Origin: Bacillota bacterium
Lineage (GTDB): Bacteria > Bacillota > Ch66 > Ch109
Direction: 5' to 3'
NCBI GenBank assembly: GCA_013178275.1
Contig: JABLWZ010000002.1
Location: 124,001-188,000, forward strand
Length of the DNA: 64,000 nt
Shown piece by piece: positions 42,361-51,322 of the stretch. The notes beneath the pieces are model-generated. The model saw only the letters and a list, made by a program, of their open reading frames with translations. It did no database searches and had not been told where the DNA came from. Within the stretch, counting starts at the first letter, position 1; each line of letters opens with the position of its first letter. The translations under genes and the position numbers were made by a program.

Positions 42361-43170
42361 TTGAGTGATCAAACCCAATTGATAAGAAACCAGCGTCGAC
42401 CGAAAGGGTGCGTATCTGCTGTAACAACTAACTCCCTTCACCTCAGAAACCCCTGGATAACCGCCTGGTGGTCGGCCGCTTTCCCCGGATACGGACATAT
42501 AATTTTAGGCAGCTATCTTAAAGGCTACATTCTTATACTGCTCGAGATAATACTTAATACGGGTAGTAGATTAAACCTGGCGATTATATACTCTTTCACC
42601 GGCTATTTCAACCTGGCCAAAGAAGTGCTTGAACCCAGATGGACGTTTCTTTACATCGGTTTATACATATATGCTATATGGGATAGTTACCGTACCACTG
42701 TTGATCTGAATAAGTTCAACCTTCTGGCTGAACGGGAAAATACGCCTATTATTCCTTTTAAGATGGACTCATTTGAAATAAACTATTTAGATAAACGGAC
42801 TCACTGGGTGTCTATTGTTGCTTCTATGTTTTTGCCGGGAGCCGGGCATTTGTATATTCACCGCCTAACCACCGGTTTCGCTATTATGGCCTTCTGGGTG
42901 GTCGCTACCTATCTCTCGAAAATATATCTTGCGATTATTTATTTACCTATTTCTTTAGCTAAAGCTACCGCCATAACCGACCCCCAGTGGATGCTCTTTC
43001 TGCCTTCCATTTTCGGATTTGCTATCTACGATTCTTACGTCCATACCGTCGAATACAACCGGCTTTTTGATATAGAACAGTCCATGTTTTTAAAGGATAA
43101 CTACCAGAATCCCATCTTTAAGCTAAAAAGAGATGAGGTGTTTAAAAGTGTACGTAGCGGCGACCTTTGA
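42361..43170 (+). CDS. Membrane protein with two repeats of a PG.GH domain
   Basis: The 269-aa protein starts at TTG after SD GGAGGTAGTATGCCC. It contains the same domain twice: PWITAWWSAAFPGYGHIILGSYLKGYILILLEI... WTFLYIGLYIYAIWDSYRTTVDLNKF (about 33-125) and HWVSIVASMFLPGAGHLYIHRLTTGFAIMAFW... WMLFLPSIFGFAIYDSYVHTVEYNRL (about 140-245). Each begins with a PG-G-H/Q turn between helices and ends in a charged Y-x-x-x-x-x-N segment, as in TM2-like families. It overlaps the next gene by 23 nt. Function unknown; a one-repeat homolog is at 56040. Confidence 0.65.
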   Translation: MSDQTQLIRNQRRPKGCVSAVTTNSLHLRNPWITAWWSAAFPGYGHIILGSYLKGYILILLEIILNTGSRLNLAIIYSFTGYFNLAKEVLEPRWTFLYIGLYIYAIWDSYRTTVDLNKFNLLAERENTPIIPFKMDSFEINYLDKRTHWVSIVASMFLPGAGHLYIHRLTTGFAIMAFWVVATYLSKIYLAIIYLPISLAKATAITDPQWMLFLPSIFGFAIYDSYVHTVEYNRLFDIEQSMFLKDNYQNPIFKLKRDEVFKSVRSGDL

Positions 43171-43612
43171 ACATTCAACTTTTTTGGAGCTGGCTATATC
43201 AGAGCTGGAGCAGAAGGGTATTACGAGAGAGAATATATACGCCTTCCCGCTAAAACTGCGGGTTAAAGAAAGGAAACTCTTTGACACCATGAGCCGTGCG
43301 GACGGGATCAGCCTGTTCGACGGGATGGCTGCTTGGGGCACGGTTTTTACTGTATTGGGTACTATTTTCGGCTACATGTGGGCCTGGGGGCCAGTGATTT
43401 GGGGGTTGATTGGTATGGCCTTCGGAGCTGCTTTTGGATTCTTCCTGGATTTATTTCTCGTCAGGAGTTTACGTAGGGAAAATGATCAAAAACATCTGAA
43501 AAATTTAAAAGGTCGAATATCCGAAGTGGTGCTTATTATAGAATGCGATCAAGACCAGGTGAAAATGGTGGAACATGTCCTTTGGGATAACCTTGCTATA
43601 GGGGTTAGCTAG
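43148..43612 (+). CDS. Glycine-rich membrane protein, DUF1269-like
   Basis: The 154-aa protein starts at GTG 43148 with SD GATGAGGTG inside the previous gene (ATG 43133 would lie on the SD). N-terminal soluble part VYVAATFEHSTFLELAISELEQKGITRENIYAFPL resembles general-stress-type DUF1269 proteins; a Gly-rich helix pair follows (FTVLGTIFGYMWAWGPVIWGLIGMAFGAAFGFFLDLFL), then a ferredoxin-like end (RISEVVLIIECDQDQVKMVEHVLWDNLA). It forms an operon with the DUF3231 and PG.GH genes. Confidence 0.65.
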   Translation: MYVAATFEHSTFLELAISELEQKGITRENIYAFPLKLRVKERKLFDTMSRADGISLFDGMAAWGTVFTVLGTIFGYMWAWGPVIWGLIGMAFGAAFGFFLDLFLVRSLRRENDQKHLKNLKGRISEVVLIIECDQDQVKMVEHVLWDNLAIGVS

Positions 43613-43814
43613 CAGTAAGGCTCGATGAGGGCCAGGGGATGGATCCCAAAATACTTGAAAAATAGGCACCCCATTTATAACCACCAAGGAGAACGGTACC
43701 GGCCTGGGCCTAGCGGTCTGCTACAGTATTGCCGCGCGGCATAACGCTAAAATAGAGGTAGATACCGGTCCTGTCGGTACTACGTTCTATGTAAGGTTCA
43801 GGTGTGGACACTAA
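43613..43814 (+). pseudogene. C-terminal remnant of a histidine kinase ATPase domain
   Basis: Frame 1 reads RLDEGQGMDPKILEK (G1 box), then a one-base shift in an A tract at 43657-43662 leads into IGTPFITTKENGTGLGLAVCYSIAARHNAKIEVDTGPVGTTFYVRF (G2 box) and a TAA at 43812-43814. It starts directly after the stop of the DUF1269-like gene. It may be the lost end of the kinase at 37593, 4.4 kb upstream. Confidence 0.8.
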
Positions 43815-44300
43815 ATGTTGCTGTAATAAGGGAAGGGTTTTTGATGTTGTGTCGCTGTTAGACGAAAGACTCAAACAAAAATTGTGGATCGCTACGTAAA
43901 GAAGAATTTTCCTTAGCGTCTATTATTGTCAAAATGTTGGTGGTACACAAGCTAACGTATGAGTAAACAGATTTTTTATCGTTAACAATGTTTAGCGTAC
44001 GAAACCGCGTTTTGTTAGCGGGGCCCCAAGGATAAGTTCTTAGATGAGGGGAGCAGCACAATTTTTTAATCGATGCTCTAGACGAGAATAATAATTCTAA
44101 TTAGTTCCCCCTGAAAAAGTCCAAAGAGAAAAACATCTAGAACCTTGATAAATCTACATTTCATGCCATAAAAGAAAGGAGTTCCTGCCTCTTTTGTAGA
44201 ATTTTGTAAGTACCACCAAACAAAATATACAAAGGAGGAACTCCTATAATAATCATTCGATACATCGACTCCATTTCCTGCTGGGTGGTGGTTCTGTGTA
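43815..44300. other. Non-coding region, degenerate
   Basis: About 490 bp without a supportable gene. The minus-strand ORF 43858-44061 has no SD and no recognisable content. The only structure seen is the inverted repeat at 44178-44244. Confidence 0.5.
44178..44244. repeat. Inverted repeat before a transposase remnant
   Basis: GGAGTTCCTGCCTCTTTTGTA (44178-44198) pairs with TACAAAGGAGGAACTCC (44228-44244) with a few bulged bases. It lies about 55 bp before the transposase fragment and is probably the end structure of a decayed IS element. Confidence 0.45.
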
Positions 44301-44528
44301 GTACTTAAAGAACCGCAGATAACTTTCTGGGACTTGTTCCTGCCAGTTGAGCTTCAGGGGTTGAGAGAGGAACTAGCCAGAGTTGATATTCTGCTGGACA
44401 CTCCTCAAATACTTGCTCCCTACGCGGAACGATTCAGCACTACCATGGGCCGTCAAACTGTTCCAGTAGAAACTTACTTGCGATTGATGTACTTGAAGTT
44501 CCGTTATCAGTATTCGTCTATAACCTAA
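44301..44528 (+). pseudogene. N-terminal fragment of a DUF772/IS1182-like transposase
   Basis: The frame reads VLKEPQITFWDLFLPVELQGLREELARVDILLDTPQILAPYAERFSTTMGRQTVPVETYLRLMYLKFRYQYSS and stops. This is the usual N-terminus (DUF772-like) of IS1182/ISNCY transposases, which continue with a DDE domain not found downstream. No SD precedes it. Confidence 0.65.
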
Positions 44529-44737
44529 AAAAAGATTAGTCCTCAGGACTTAGAATCGGCAAGAAAAGCGAATATCAGTGGTTTTTGAATTCAAGAATTA
44601 TTAATTGATTTCTCACTTTATTTAAAGAAAGGGACTTTATTAGGGGGAATATCTTTCCTCTTGACAATACAACAATGTCTGAATCATCTGACTTTCGCCC
44701 CTGGTTTAAGTATGCTGGTATTAATCCTAATCGCGTA
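44529..44737. other. Non-coding gap
   Basis: No ORF and no motif seen. It probably includes the remains of the IS element. Confidence 0.4.
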
Positions 44738-44770
44738 AGAGAGGGTGGGGAAAAAGCCCCCTCTTTTTTT
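44738..44770 (+). terminator. Terminator-like hairpin upstream of gerA
   Basis: GAGGGTGGGG-AAAAA-GCCCCCTC with a small bulge is followed by TTTTTTT. It would insulate the ger operon from upstream transcription. Confidence 0.65.
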
Positions 44771-44778
44771 GATTGAAT

Positions 44779-44807
44779 GCATATTTTTTAAGTATTTGTT
44801 AATAATA
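44779..44807 (+). promoter_or_regulatory. Sigma-G-like promoter of the gerABC operon
   Basis: GCATA (44779-44783), 17-nt spacer, AATAATA (44801-44807), about 27 nt before the gerA start. It differs from the forespore consensus (GHATR / CATWHTA) by one base. Germinant receptor operons are under sigma-G in Bacillus. Confidence 0.6.
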
Positions 44808-44833
44808 CAATTAATTGTGAGTAGAGGTAATAT

Positions 44834-46465
44834 ATGTTTAAATTGTTTTTAACGATATTACGACGGATTAAAGGTAGGAAGACCAAGATAAAGGAAGGAG
44901 CCCAGTCCCAGTTGGAAACAACTCTTGAAACGGAAAGGAGGCCCATTTCCTCCAGCCTTGAGAAGAATAAAGCGATTGTAAAAGAAATATTCGACCGCTG
45001 CGACGATCTGGTAATACGGGAAATAAGCATCAGCCGGAAAAATCCGGTTAGGGCACTGGTCGTTTATCTTGACCCGATGGTCAACCCCGACCTGCTGCAG
45101 CACAACCTGCTGCACGCCCTGCTCAACGTGGGCGAGGCGCCCTCCAGTGGAATAACCATAACTTGGCTGAAGGAAAAAGTTATCCCGGCCGGGGACATAC
45201 AGGAAAAAAAACGGTGGGTAGAAGTGGGCAATGGTATTGCCAAGGGACTGGTGGGAATTTTTGTTGAGGGTCAGGGCAGCGTTCTTTTAACCAGCATCTT
45301 TGAGGATGTCAGCCGATCCATTTCCCAGCCCACAGCCGAACCTTTGATTAGAGGACCCGCGGATGCTTTTAACGAGGACCTGCGTACTAACATCGCCCTG
45401 CTGCGTAAGCGCCTGCACACCACCCGCCTAGCAGTGGAAAACCTGGAGATCGGTGAACTATCTAAGACAGCGGCAAGCCTGGTTTATTTAAAGGGCTACG
45501 TCACTGACGAACTGATCCATGAAGTTAAAGAGCGTATCCAGCGTATAAAAATAGACGGCGCTCACGCTGGCGGTTATCATGAAGAGTTTTTTCAGGATAA
45601 CCCCTATTCCCTGTTCAACCCCATCGAGCCGACAGAGCGACCGGATAAGCTTTACGGTCACCTCCTGGAGGGCGCGGTCGGATTGATGTTCGAGAATACG
45701 CCTTTTGCCATAATCTTCCCGGTAACCCTTCCTTCCCAGATCCAGAGTCCCGAAGATTACTACAACCACTACTGGTTTGCCTCATTTATCAGGCTATTCC
45801 GATGGGCAGGGTTCTTTTTCGCTATTTTTCTGCCATCGTTTTACATCGCGATCACTACCTACCACCAGGAACTGGTGCCCACTCCTTTGCTGATATCCAT
45901 CATCGCCTCCCGCGAGGGAGTGCCGTTTCCTGGCTTTTTGGAAGCCCTGCTCATGGAACTGGCTTTTGAATTATTAACGGAGGCGGGGGTTCGCCTGCCC
46001 AGGGCTTTTGGCCAGACTATCAGCATCGTGGGGGGGATAGTGATCGGGCAGGCGGCGGTCAACGCCAGTCTGGTGTCGCCGATACTTGTGATAGTAGTGG
46101 CGTTGACGGCTGTTGCCACCTACACCATCCCCTCGATAACTTTATCGAATACCGTACGCATGCTGCGGTTTCCCTTCATGATTGCAGCCGCCTTCATGGG
46201 GTTGTTTGGGGTGGTTGCCGGCAGCATGGTTTTGATCTTTCATTTATGCTCCCTGCGCTCTTTCGGGGTACCCTACCTCTCACCGCTGGCCCCGTTAAGC
46301 ATTAGTGATTTGAAAGACACCTTTATCCGGGCGCCGGCCTGGATGATAATTATGCGGCCAAGGCTGACCGGCTACGTTGAACCTCAACGGCAGCCCCGCA
46401 GTCAAAAGCCCCGCCCGCCTGCCCCCAAGGGCAATCGCAGTTTACGCTGGGGAAGGAAGAAGTAA
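44834..46465 (+). CDS. gerAA: Germinant receptor A subunit (GerA family)
   Basis: The 543-aa protein starts at ATG after SD GAGGTAATAT. An N-terminal soluble region (IKEIFDRCDDLVIREI) with a VYLDPMVNPDLLQHNLLHALL stretch, then the GerA core (YGHLLEGAVGLMFENTPFAIIFPVTLPSQIQSPEDYYNHYWFASFIRLFRWAGFFFAIFLPSFYIAITTYHQELVPTPLL) and five or so transmembrane helices including EGVPFPGFLEALLMELAFELLTEAGVRLPRAFGQTISIVGG. These are typical of GerAA/GerKA. It is first of a three-gene receptor operon and lies in the inner spore membrane. Confidence 0.93.
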   Translation: MFKLFLTILRRIKGRKTKIKEGAQSQLETTLETERRPISSSLEKNKAIVKEIFDRCDDLVIREISISRKNPVRALVVYLDPMVNPDLLQHNLLHALLNVGEAPSSGITITWLKEKVIPAGDIQEKKRWVEVGNGIAKGLVGIFVEGQGSVLLTSIFEDVSRSISQPTAEPLIRGPADAFNEDLRTNIALLRKRLHTTRLAVENLEIGELSKTAASLVYLKGYVTDELIHEVKERIQRIKIDGAHAGGYHEEFFQDNPYSLFNPIEPTERPDKLYGHLLEGAVGLMFENTPFAIIFPVTLPSQIQSPEDYYNHYWFASFIRLFRWAGFFFAIFLPSFYIAITTYHQELVPTPLLISIIASREGVPFPGFLEALLMELAFELLTEAGVRLPRAFGQTISIVGGIVIGQAAVNASLVSPILVIVVALTAVATYTIPSITLSNTVRMLRFPFMIAAAFMGLFGVVAGSMVLIFHLCSLRSFGVPYLSPLAPLSISDLKDTFIRAPAWMIIMRPRLTGYVEPQRQPRSQKPRPPAPKGNRSLRWGRKK

Positions 46466-46468
46466 TAA

Positions 46469-47578
46469 ATGCTTGACAAAGGCCGTATAAGCAGCGTGCA
46501 ACTGATGCTGGTTTTGTTCATGGTTGAGATGGCCACCGCTTTTCTCCTTGTGCCGTCTATAGTAGCCCAGGCGGCGGGACCGGACGGCTGGCTATCCATT
46601 CTGGGGGTCGCCACTGCCTACGGTTTAGCCGTGGCCCTGATTTGCGTGGCCCTGGGAAAAAGGTTTCCATTTCAGGTATTTACCGAGTACCTTCCCGAAG
46701 TCTTGGGGCGGGTGCCGGGCAAGCTTTTAGCCGCAGCCTATACAGTTGTTTTTATCCACCTTACCTCGGTGGTGGTGGGCGAAAACTCCCTCTTTATTCA
46801 TACCGCCTTTCTTCGGGAAACCCCTCTCCTGATTATCGACCTTATGATGGTAGGTGCCGCTGTTTATGGGGTATATCTTGGGGTCGAGGTGCTTGCCCGG
46901 GCGAACGAGGTGGTATTTCCAATATTTATACTGTCGATCACCATATTATTAGCCTTGGTGGCCAGAGAGATAGACCTCGACCACCTGCGCCCGGTTCTGG
47001 CCAACGGCCTCCTGCCGGTGTTGAAGGGGGCTATGGTACCCGCCGCCTGGCGGGGGGAAGTATTCTTTCTCCTTCTGCTCTACCCCTACCTCAATCAGAA
47101 GAACGAGGCTCTAAAGTCAGCAGCGGGGACGGTTTTAATATCCGGGGTTTTCGCGGCAGCAGTTACCGCAATAACGATAGGGGTATTCAGTGACCTGGTC
47201 GCCTCCCGCCAGATCTACCCGGTTCTCAACCTGGCCCGCTACATTTCGGTAGCGGGAATCCTGGAGCGCCTGGAACTGTATCTCATCATCATCTGGATGG
47301 CCGGGGTGATTATCAAGCTGGCGGTTTTCTACCACTCCTGCAGCGTTATGGCCGCTTCCACCTTGGGTCTCAAGGATTATCGCGTAACCGTTTTCCCCAT
47401 CGCCCTGGCCACCATTATTATAAGCGGAAGATTATACGAATCGGACTATCTAAAACTGGTGGAGTTTTTATCCAAGTTCTGGCCTTTCTATGGCTATACT
47501 GTAGAATTATTGATTCCCGGCCTTATTCTACTGGTGGCGGTGATAAGAAAAAAGGGAGGGGATCGGGTTGACTTTTAG
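46469..47578 (+). CDS. gerAB: Germinant receptor B subunit (GerB, APC-like permease)
   Basis: The 369-aa protein has ten transmembrane helices and begins 3 nt after gerA (SD GGAAGGAAGAAG). N-terminal SSVQLMLVLFMVEMATAFLLVPS and GWLSILGVATAYGLAVALICVALGKRFP match GerAB, which are related to amino-acid permeases. The B subunit binds the germinant. It overlaps gerC by 11 nt. Confidence 0.92.
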   Translation: MLDKGRISSVQLMLVLFMVEMATAFLLVPSIVAQAAGPDGWLSILGVATAYGLAVALICVALGKRFPFQVFTEYLPEVLGRVPGKLLAAAYTVVFIHLTSVVVGENSLFIHTAFLRETPLLIIDLMMVGAAVYGVYLGVEVLARANEVVFPIFILSITILLALVAREIDLDHLRPVLANGLLPVLKGAMVPAAWRGEVFFLLLLYPYLNQKNEALKSAAGTVLISGVFAAAVTAITIGVFSDLVASRQIYPVLNLARYISVAGILERLELYLIIIWMAGVIIKLAVFYHSCSVMAASTLGLKDYRVTVFPIALATIIISGRLYESDYLKLVEFLSKFWPFYGYTVELLIPGLILLVAVIRKKGGDRVDF

Positions 47579-48866
47579 AAAAAAATTTAAAATTAAAACT
47601 ATCGTTGGCCTTTTTCTGCTGGTTCTGATTTCCTTAACCATGACTGGGTGTTGGAACCGGCGGGAAATGAACGATATAACACTCAGTACCGCTATTGGCA
47701 TAGACCGGGTGGTGGTGGACGGCCGGCCCTTGTTCCTCTTTTCCGTGCTCGCCGCGAGGCCAGCTGTACCAAGCGGAGGCGCCACGGCCGGGGGCGGCGG
47801 CGGTACTACTGGGCCAAGGGTCGCCGGCGTGGGAACGGTTATCTCTACTGAGGGGGAGACCGTTTACGACGCGATAAGGAACTACTCCATGCGCACCTCC
47901 CGGCAGCTTTTATTGAGCAACACCTTGGTAATAGTCTTCGGGGAGGAACTGGCCAAGGAAGGGATAGGAGAGGTGCTCGACTTCTGCAATCGCCAAAAGG
48001 ATATCCGTGAGCGTACATGGGTAGTGGTCTGCGAAGGTCTGGCCCGCGACGCCCTCCAGTCCCAGCCCGAGGTGGAATCGATAACTTCTGTGGAGTTGGA
48101 TAAGATGATCCCCCTAAATCAATCCCGGGCCTCCAAGGTGGCAATAGCCAACCTGTTCCAAGTGACGCGTGACCTATTGACCCCGGGGAAAGAGGCGGCG
48201 GTAAGCAATATGAAACTGTTCATGCCGCCGGAAACCAGTTCGCCCATCCGCCCGACCGAACCAGCCCAGCCCCCCGGTTCTCCAAGCGGGAAAGGCGGTG
48301 GTGCCGAAATTCAGGCTCAGAACAAGACCTTTGCCCTAAGCGGGGCGGCGGTGTTCCGGGACGACCATTTGATAGGCCGGATGGACGAAGAGGAAACTCA
48401 GGGTATGTTATTTATCAAAAACCAGGCTGTCGGCGGGATTATACCCATTGCCTTCAACGCCCTGGAGAAAAACGCCTCTTTTCTTTATCGGGACGTGAAA
48501 GCAAAGGTTAAGCCGGTAATTAACGAGGACGGCAGTATAATGTTTGAAATCCGCATCAAGGGCAAAGTAGAACTGCAGGAACAAAAGAACGCGGCAATCG
48601 ACATAGCCGAGGAAGACATAAAACATGCCGAGGAACTGATAAACCAGGAAGTTGAGCGCCGCTGCATCAAGGCGGTGGCCAGGAGCAAGGAGTTAAAGTC
48701 GGACGCTTTTGGGTTCGGAGAAAAGATTTACCGATCAAAACCTAAAGCATGGGAGGAGATTCAGAGCCAGTGGGGAGAAATCTTCCCAACAGTTATAGTA
48801 AGCGTAACAGCAGATTTTAAAATCGAGCACCTCGGGTTAATAAACAAGCCAATAGTTATTCAATAA
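47568..48866 (+). CDS. gerAC: Germinant receptor C subunit lipoprotein (GerC)
   Basis: The 432-aa lipoprotein starts at TTG 47568 (SD AGGGAGGGGATCGG). Lipobox LTMTGC near residue 27, then CWNRREMNDITLSTAIGIDRV, the GerC family signature. Domains continue with YDAIRNYSMRTSRQLLLSNTLVIVFGEELAKEGI. A Gly/Pro-rich insert (about 225-245) separates the two halves, and the C-terminal part (FRDDHLIGRMDEEETQGMLFIKNQAVGG) is intact. It follows gerB in the operon. Confidence 0.92.
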   Translation: MTFRKKFKIKTIVGLFLLVLISLTMTGCWNRREMNDITLSTAIGIDRVVVDGRPLFLFSVLAARPAVPSGGATAGGGGGTTGPRVAGVGTVISTEGETVYDAIRNYSMRTSRQLLLSNTLVIVFGEELAKEGIGEVLDFCNRQKDIRERTWVVVCEGLARDALQSQPEVESITSVELDKMIPLNQSRASKVAIANLFQVTRDLLTPGKEAAVSNMKLFMPPETSSPIRPTEPAQPPGSPSGKGGGAEIQAQNKTFALSGAAVFRDDHLIGRMDEEETQGMLFIKNQAVGGIIPIAFNALEKNASFLYRDVKAKVKPVINEDGSIMFEIRIKGKVELQEQKNAAIDIAEEDIKHAEELINQEVERRCIKAVARSKELKSDAFGFGEKIYRSKPKAWEEIQSQWGEIFPTVIVSVTADFKIEHLGLINKPIVIQ

Positions 48867-49330
48867 ATACCCTTAAACCGTTGCCGTTACCCGAAAAGGA
48901 TAAATAAACCCGATTAACTTGTGGGAGAAGACGAGAGGGCTGATTCGACAGATATTTCCGCACCTGCATACCCGGGCAGGAACTAAGGAATAGATCAATT
49001 TTATCTGCTGTAATCCCATGAGAAAAAAGCCATTATTTACCGAAAATTTGGCTTGGCGTACAAATTTCTTTTTTGGTACGGTCCCCCCTATTACAGCAAT
49101 TCTGGCACGACCACCAACAATAAATAACTGTATAAAATGGAAATCCGGAAAGTAGCGTAAAAAGAGTCATACGCAATTAAGAGAAATAGCCATTTACTAG
49201 TTTTGCATTTCCAAGGGATCCTATTTTATAATCTTGATTCAGAAAGAAAAAACGTTACTGAAGGACTCTTTAAATGCCCTACAGAGTTTTATCGTTTTCA
49301 TTTATGGGATGTTAGAAAGGAGTGCTTGAG
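48867..49330. other. Intergenic region after gerABC
   Basis: About 460 bp without a supported gene. A stretch at 49057-49087 (GTACAAATTTCTT...TTGGTACGGTCCCC) recurs in similar form at 57731-57764. The ORF 49203-49400 overlaps the PadR start and has no SD. Confidence 0.4.
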
Positions 49331-49708
49331 ATGTCAAAAAACAATAAGAACAGGATGGAGAATAATCTTAATTATCAGGGAAAAACAAGTAGCAAAATGA
49401 ATCTAATAGAACCTGAAATTCTTTTGTTATTAAAAAATAACCCATCGCATGGTTACGAACTATTTAAAAGGTTATCGGATATGGAAAACGATATAAACGA
49501 TCCTGGAACACTCTACCGCAATTTAAGAAGTATGGAGGAAAAAGGATTAATAAAGTCAGCTTGGTCGACAGAAAAATCAGGTCCAGCTAAAAGAGTATAC
49601 CAAGTTACAAATATAGCATCAGAAGAAATAGAGGAATGGAAAGAAGAAATTAAGAGGAGAATTACGCTTCTTGATGATCTACTAAAAAAAGTCGATCAAT
49701 TGGTTTAA
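49331..49708 (+). CDS. PadR-family transcriptional regulator, copy 2
   Basis: The 125-aa protein starts at ATG 49331 (SD GAAAGGAG). PadR winged helix: IEPEILLLLKNNPSHGYELFKRLSDMENDINDPGTLYRNLRSMEEKGLIKSAWSTEKSGPAKRVYQVTNIASEEIEEW, then a dimerisation helix. It is a paralog of the PadR at 25399. AT-rich codon use. It is monocistronic with no visible terminator; the CIRCE-promoter follows about 200 nt later. Confidence 0.85.
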   Translation: MSKNNKNRMENNLNYQGKTSSKMNLIEPEILLLLKNNPSHGYELFKRLSDMENDINDPGTLYRNLRSMEEKGLIKSAWSTEKSGPAKRVYQVTNIASEEIEEWKEEIKRRITLLDDLLKKVDQLV

Positions 49709-49908
49709 TTCAAGAATTAGATATATATACATATTGTCCAGGCAGGATTAATATAAAGAGCTTTGGATAGGAGGCCTTTATGCTGGGATAAACATTAAGG
49801 CATAAAAACCTCTACCATATTATTTTACCTTTGCGGGAACCCTAACTGATACTAATAGAACCCACTATGAAAATTTAATTTAATTTTAGAGGGATTTATC
49901 GGACAATA
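49709..49908. other. Gap with a stem-loop between PadR and the mannoside operon
   Basis: An interrupted inverted repeat GAGG-CC-TTTATGC (49771-49783) / GCATAAA-AA-CCTC (49800-49812) is the only structure seen. Confidence 0.35.
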
Positions 49909-49937
49909 TTGACAAAAGTTGCCTTACCAAATATACT
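49909..49937 (+). promoter_or_regulatory. Sigma-A promoter with consensus -35
   Basis: TTGACA (49909-49914), 17-nt spacer, TATACT (49932-49937). Only one mismatch to the consensus. It precedes the CIRCE sequence directly. Confidence 0.8.
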
Positions 49938-49941
49938 ATTA

Positions 49942-49968
49942 TCAGCACTCAATAGAGACGAGTGCTAA
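49942..49968 (+). promoter_or_regulatory. CIRCE operator (HrcA binding site)
   Basis: TCAGCACTC-N9-GAGTGCTAA; the canonical CIRCE is TTAGCACTC-N9-GAGTGCTAA, so only one base differs. It sits at the expected transcription start of the sigma-A promoter. HrcA would repress it until heat or protein stress. No chaperone gene lies downstream; the next gene is GH130 at 50284. Confidence 0.85.
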
Positions 49969-50283
49969 CACGGAGTGTTTTAATATTCCTTTTTACTTTA
50001 ATGATATTTATTAATAGCGTTATATCGTTATTGATTCTTATCTTTAGAACTAGAAGGGGGTTTTAAAGCGCTTTTTGTATTCTAATCAATTCTTTTGCAT
50101 TTAATAAAAGTTGAACCTCTTGTTTTCCACATAAGGAAGGAATAAGTCTAAGACCCTTGATTAAGGTTATCCTTTAACATTGAAATGTTTTCTTATGCAC
50201 ATAACTCTGAAATTTAAGATTAATTCTAACATGCGTTAATGGCATAAAACAGTTTTATCTATCGCGAGGAGAGTGAAAGATAG
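49969..50283. other. Long leader of the GH130 operon
   Basis: 315 bp between CIRCE and the first gene, AT-rich, without an ORF above about 25 codons. A short palindrome AAAGCGCTTT lies near 50065. No riboswitch recognised. Transcription might also begin at a second, nearer promoter that I could not identify. Confidence 0.4.
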
Positions 50284-51285
50284 TTGATCAAGACCTTTGT
50301 GACAAAATTAGCGGGGAATGACAAACAGTCTTATCGAGAGCTTTTCAAAAGGTATCCGGGAAACCCAATCCTTACATCAAAGGACTGGCCTTATGCTGCA
50401 AACACAGTGTTTAATCCGGCAGCGACAATGTATGACGGAAAGGTTTTGCTACTAGCCAGGGTTGAGGACAGGCGGGGTTTTTCCCATCTAACCAAAGCTA
50501 TAAGTGACGATGGTATGAGCAATTGGGAAATAGAAGAAAAGCCTACTTTGGAGGCTGATCCTGAGAATTACCCTGAAGAGGCGTGGGGAATTGAGGACCC
50601 GAGGATTACGTGGCTTGAGGAAATTGGGAAGTTTGCCGTTGTATATACTGCATACTCAAAAGGGGGGCCGCTGGTCTCGATGGCTTTGACCAGGGACTTC
50701 GAGATCTTTGAAAAGCTTGGTTCTATCATGCCGCCAGAGGACAAGGATGCCGCTCTGTTCCCCAGAAGGATTTGCGGCAAATGGGTGCTCGTTCACAGGC
50801 CAATCCCTGCCCGCCATGAGCCAGGGGCGCATATTTGGATATCGCGTTCGGACGACCTTAAATACTGGGGTCAGCATCACATATTAATCAGAGCCAGAAA
50901 AGGCGGATGGTGGGACGCAAATAAGGTGGGGATTAATACTCCACCGCTGGAAACTTCCGAGGGGTGGCTCGTATTGTACCACGGCGTAAAGCAAACCGCG
51001 GCTGGGGCTATTTATAGGCTGGGACTCGCGCTCCTGGATCTCGAGAACCCATTTAAGGTACTGCGTAGGAGTGATGAGTGGGTATTTGGTCCGCAAGAGT
51101 TTTATGAGAGGAAAGGGGACGTGGACGATGTCGTGTTCCCCTGTGGATGGGTACACAACAAAAATACTGGGGAGATAAAAATGTATTATGGCGCGGCGGA
51201 TACCTGTATCGCCTTGGCGACAGCTAACCTGGATGACCTGCTTGAATACATTAAAAGGTGCCCTAATTACAGGATAAATGAATAA
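50284..51285 (+). CDS. GH130 family mannoside phosphorylase or hydrolase
   Basis: The 333-aa five-bladed propeller protein starts at TTG after SD GAGGAGAGTGAAAGATA. Features: FNPAATMYDGKVLLLARVEDRRGFSHLTKAISDDG, the catalytic-region WGIEDPRITWLEE near residue 101, VLVHRP, GHGVK-like LYHGVKQTAAGAIYRLGLALLDLENP and YYGAADTCIALATANLDDLL. GH130 enzymes phosphorolyse beta-mannosides. The neighbouring genes point to synthesis or turnover of a mannose-containing oligosaccharide. It is first in an operon of five. Confidence 0.85.
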   Translation: MIKTFVTKLAGNDKQSYRELFKRYPGNPILTSKDWPYAANTVFNPAATMYDGKVLLLARVEDRRGFSHLTKAISDDGMSNWEIEEKPTLEADPENYPEEAWGIEDPRITWLEEIGKFAVVYTAYSKGGPLVSMALTRDFEIFEKLGSIMPPEDKDAALFPRRICGKWVLVHRPIPARHEPGAHIWISRSDDLKYWGQHHILIRARKGGWWDANKVGINTPPLETSEGWLVLYHGVKQTAAGAIYRLGLALLDLENPFKVLRRSDEWVFGPQEFYERKGDVDDVVFPCGWVHNKNTGEIKMYYGAADTCIALATANLDDLLEYIKRCPNYRINE

Positions 51286-51322
51286 AAAAATATAAAAGGA
51301 CTCGGTTAGGAGGGATCACATT

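Noticed and set aside
43858-44061. 67-aa minus-strand ORF
   Set aside because: No SD, degenerate surroundings, no recognisable features.
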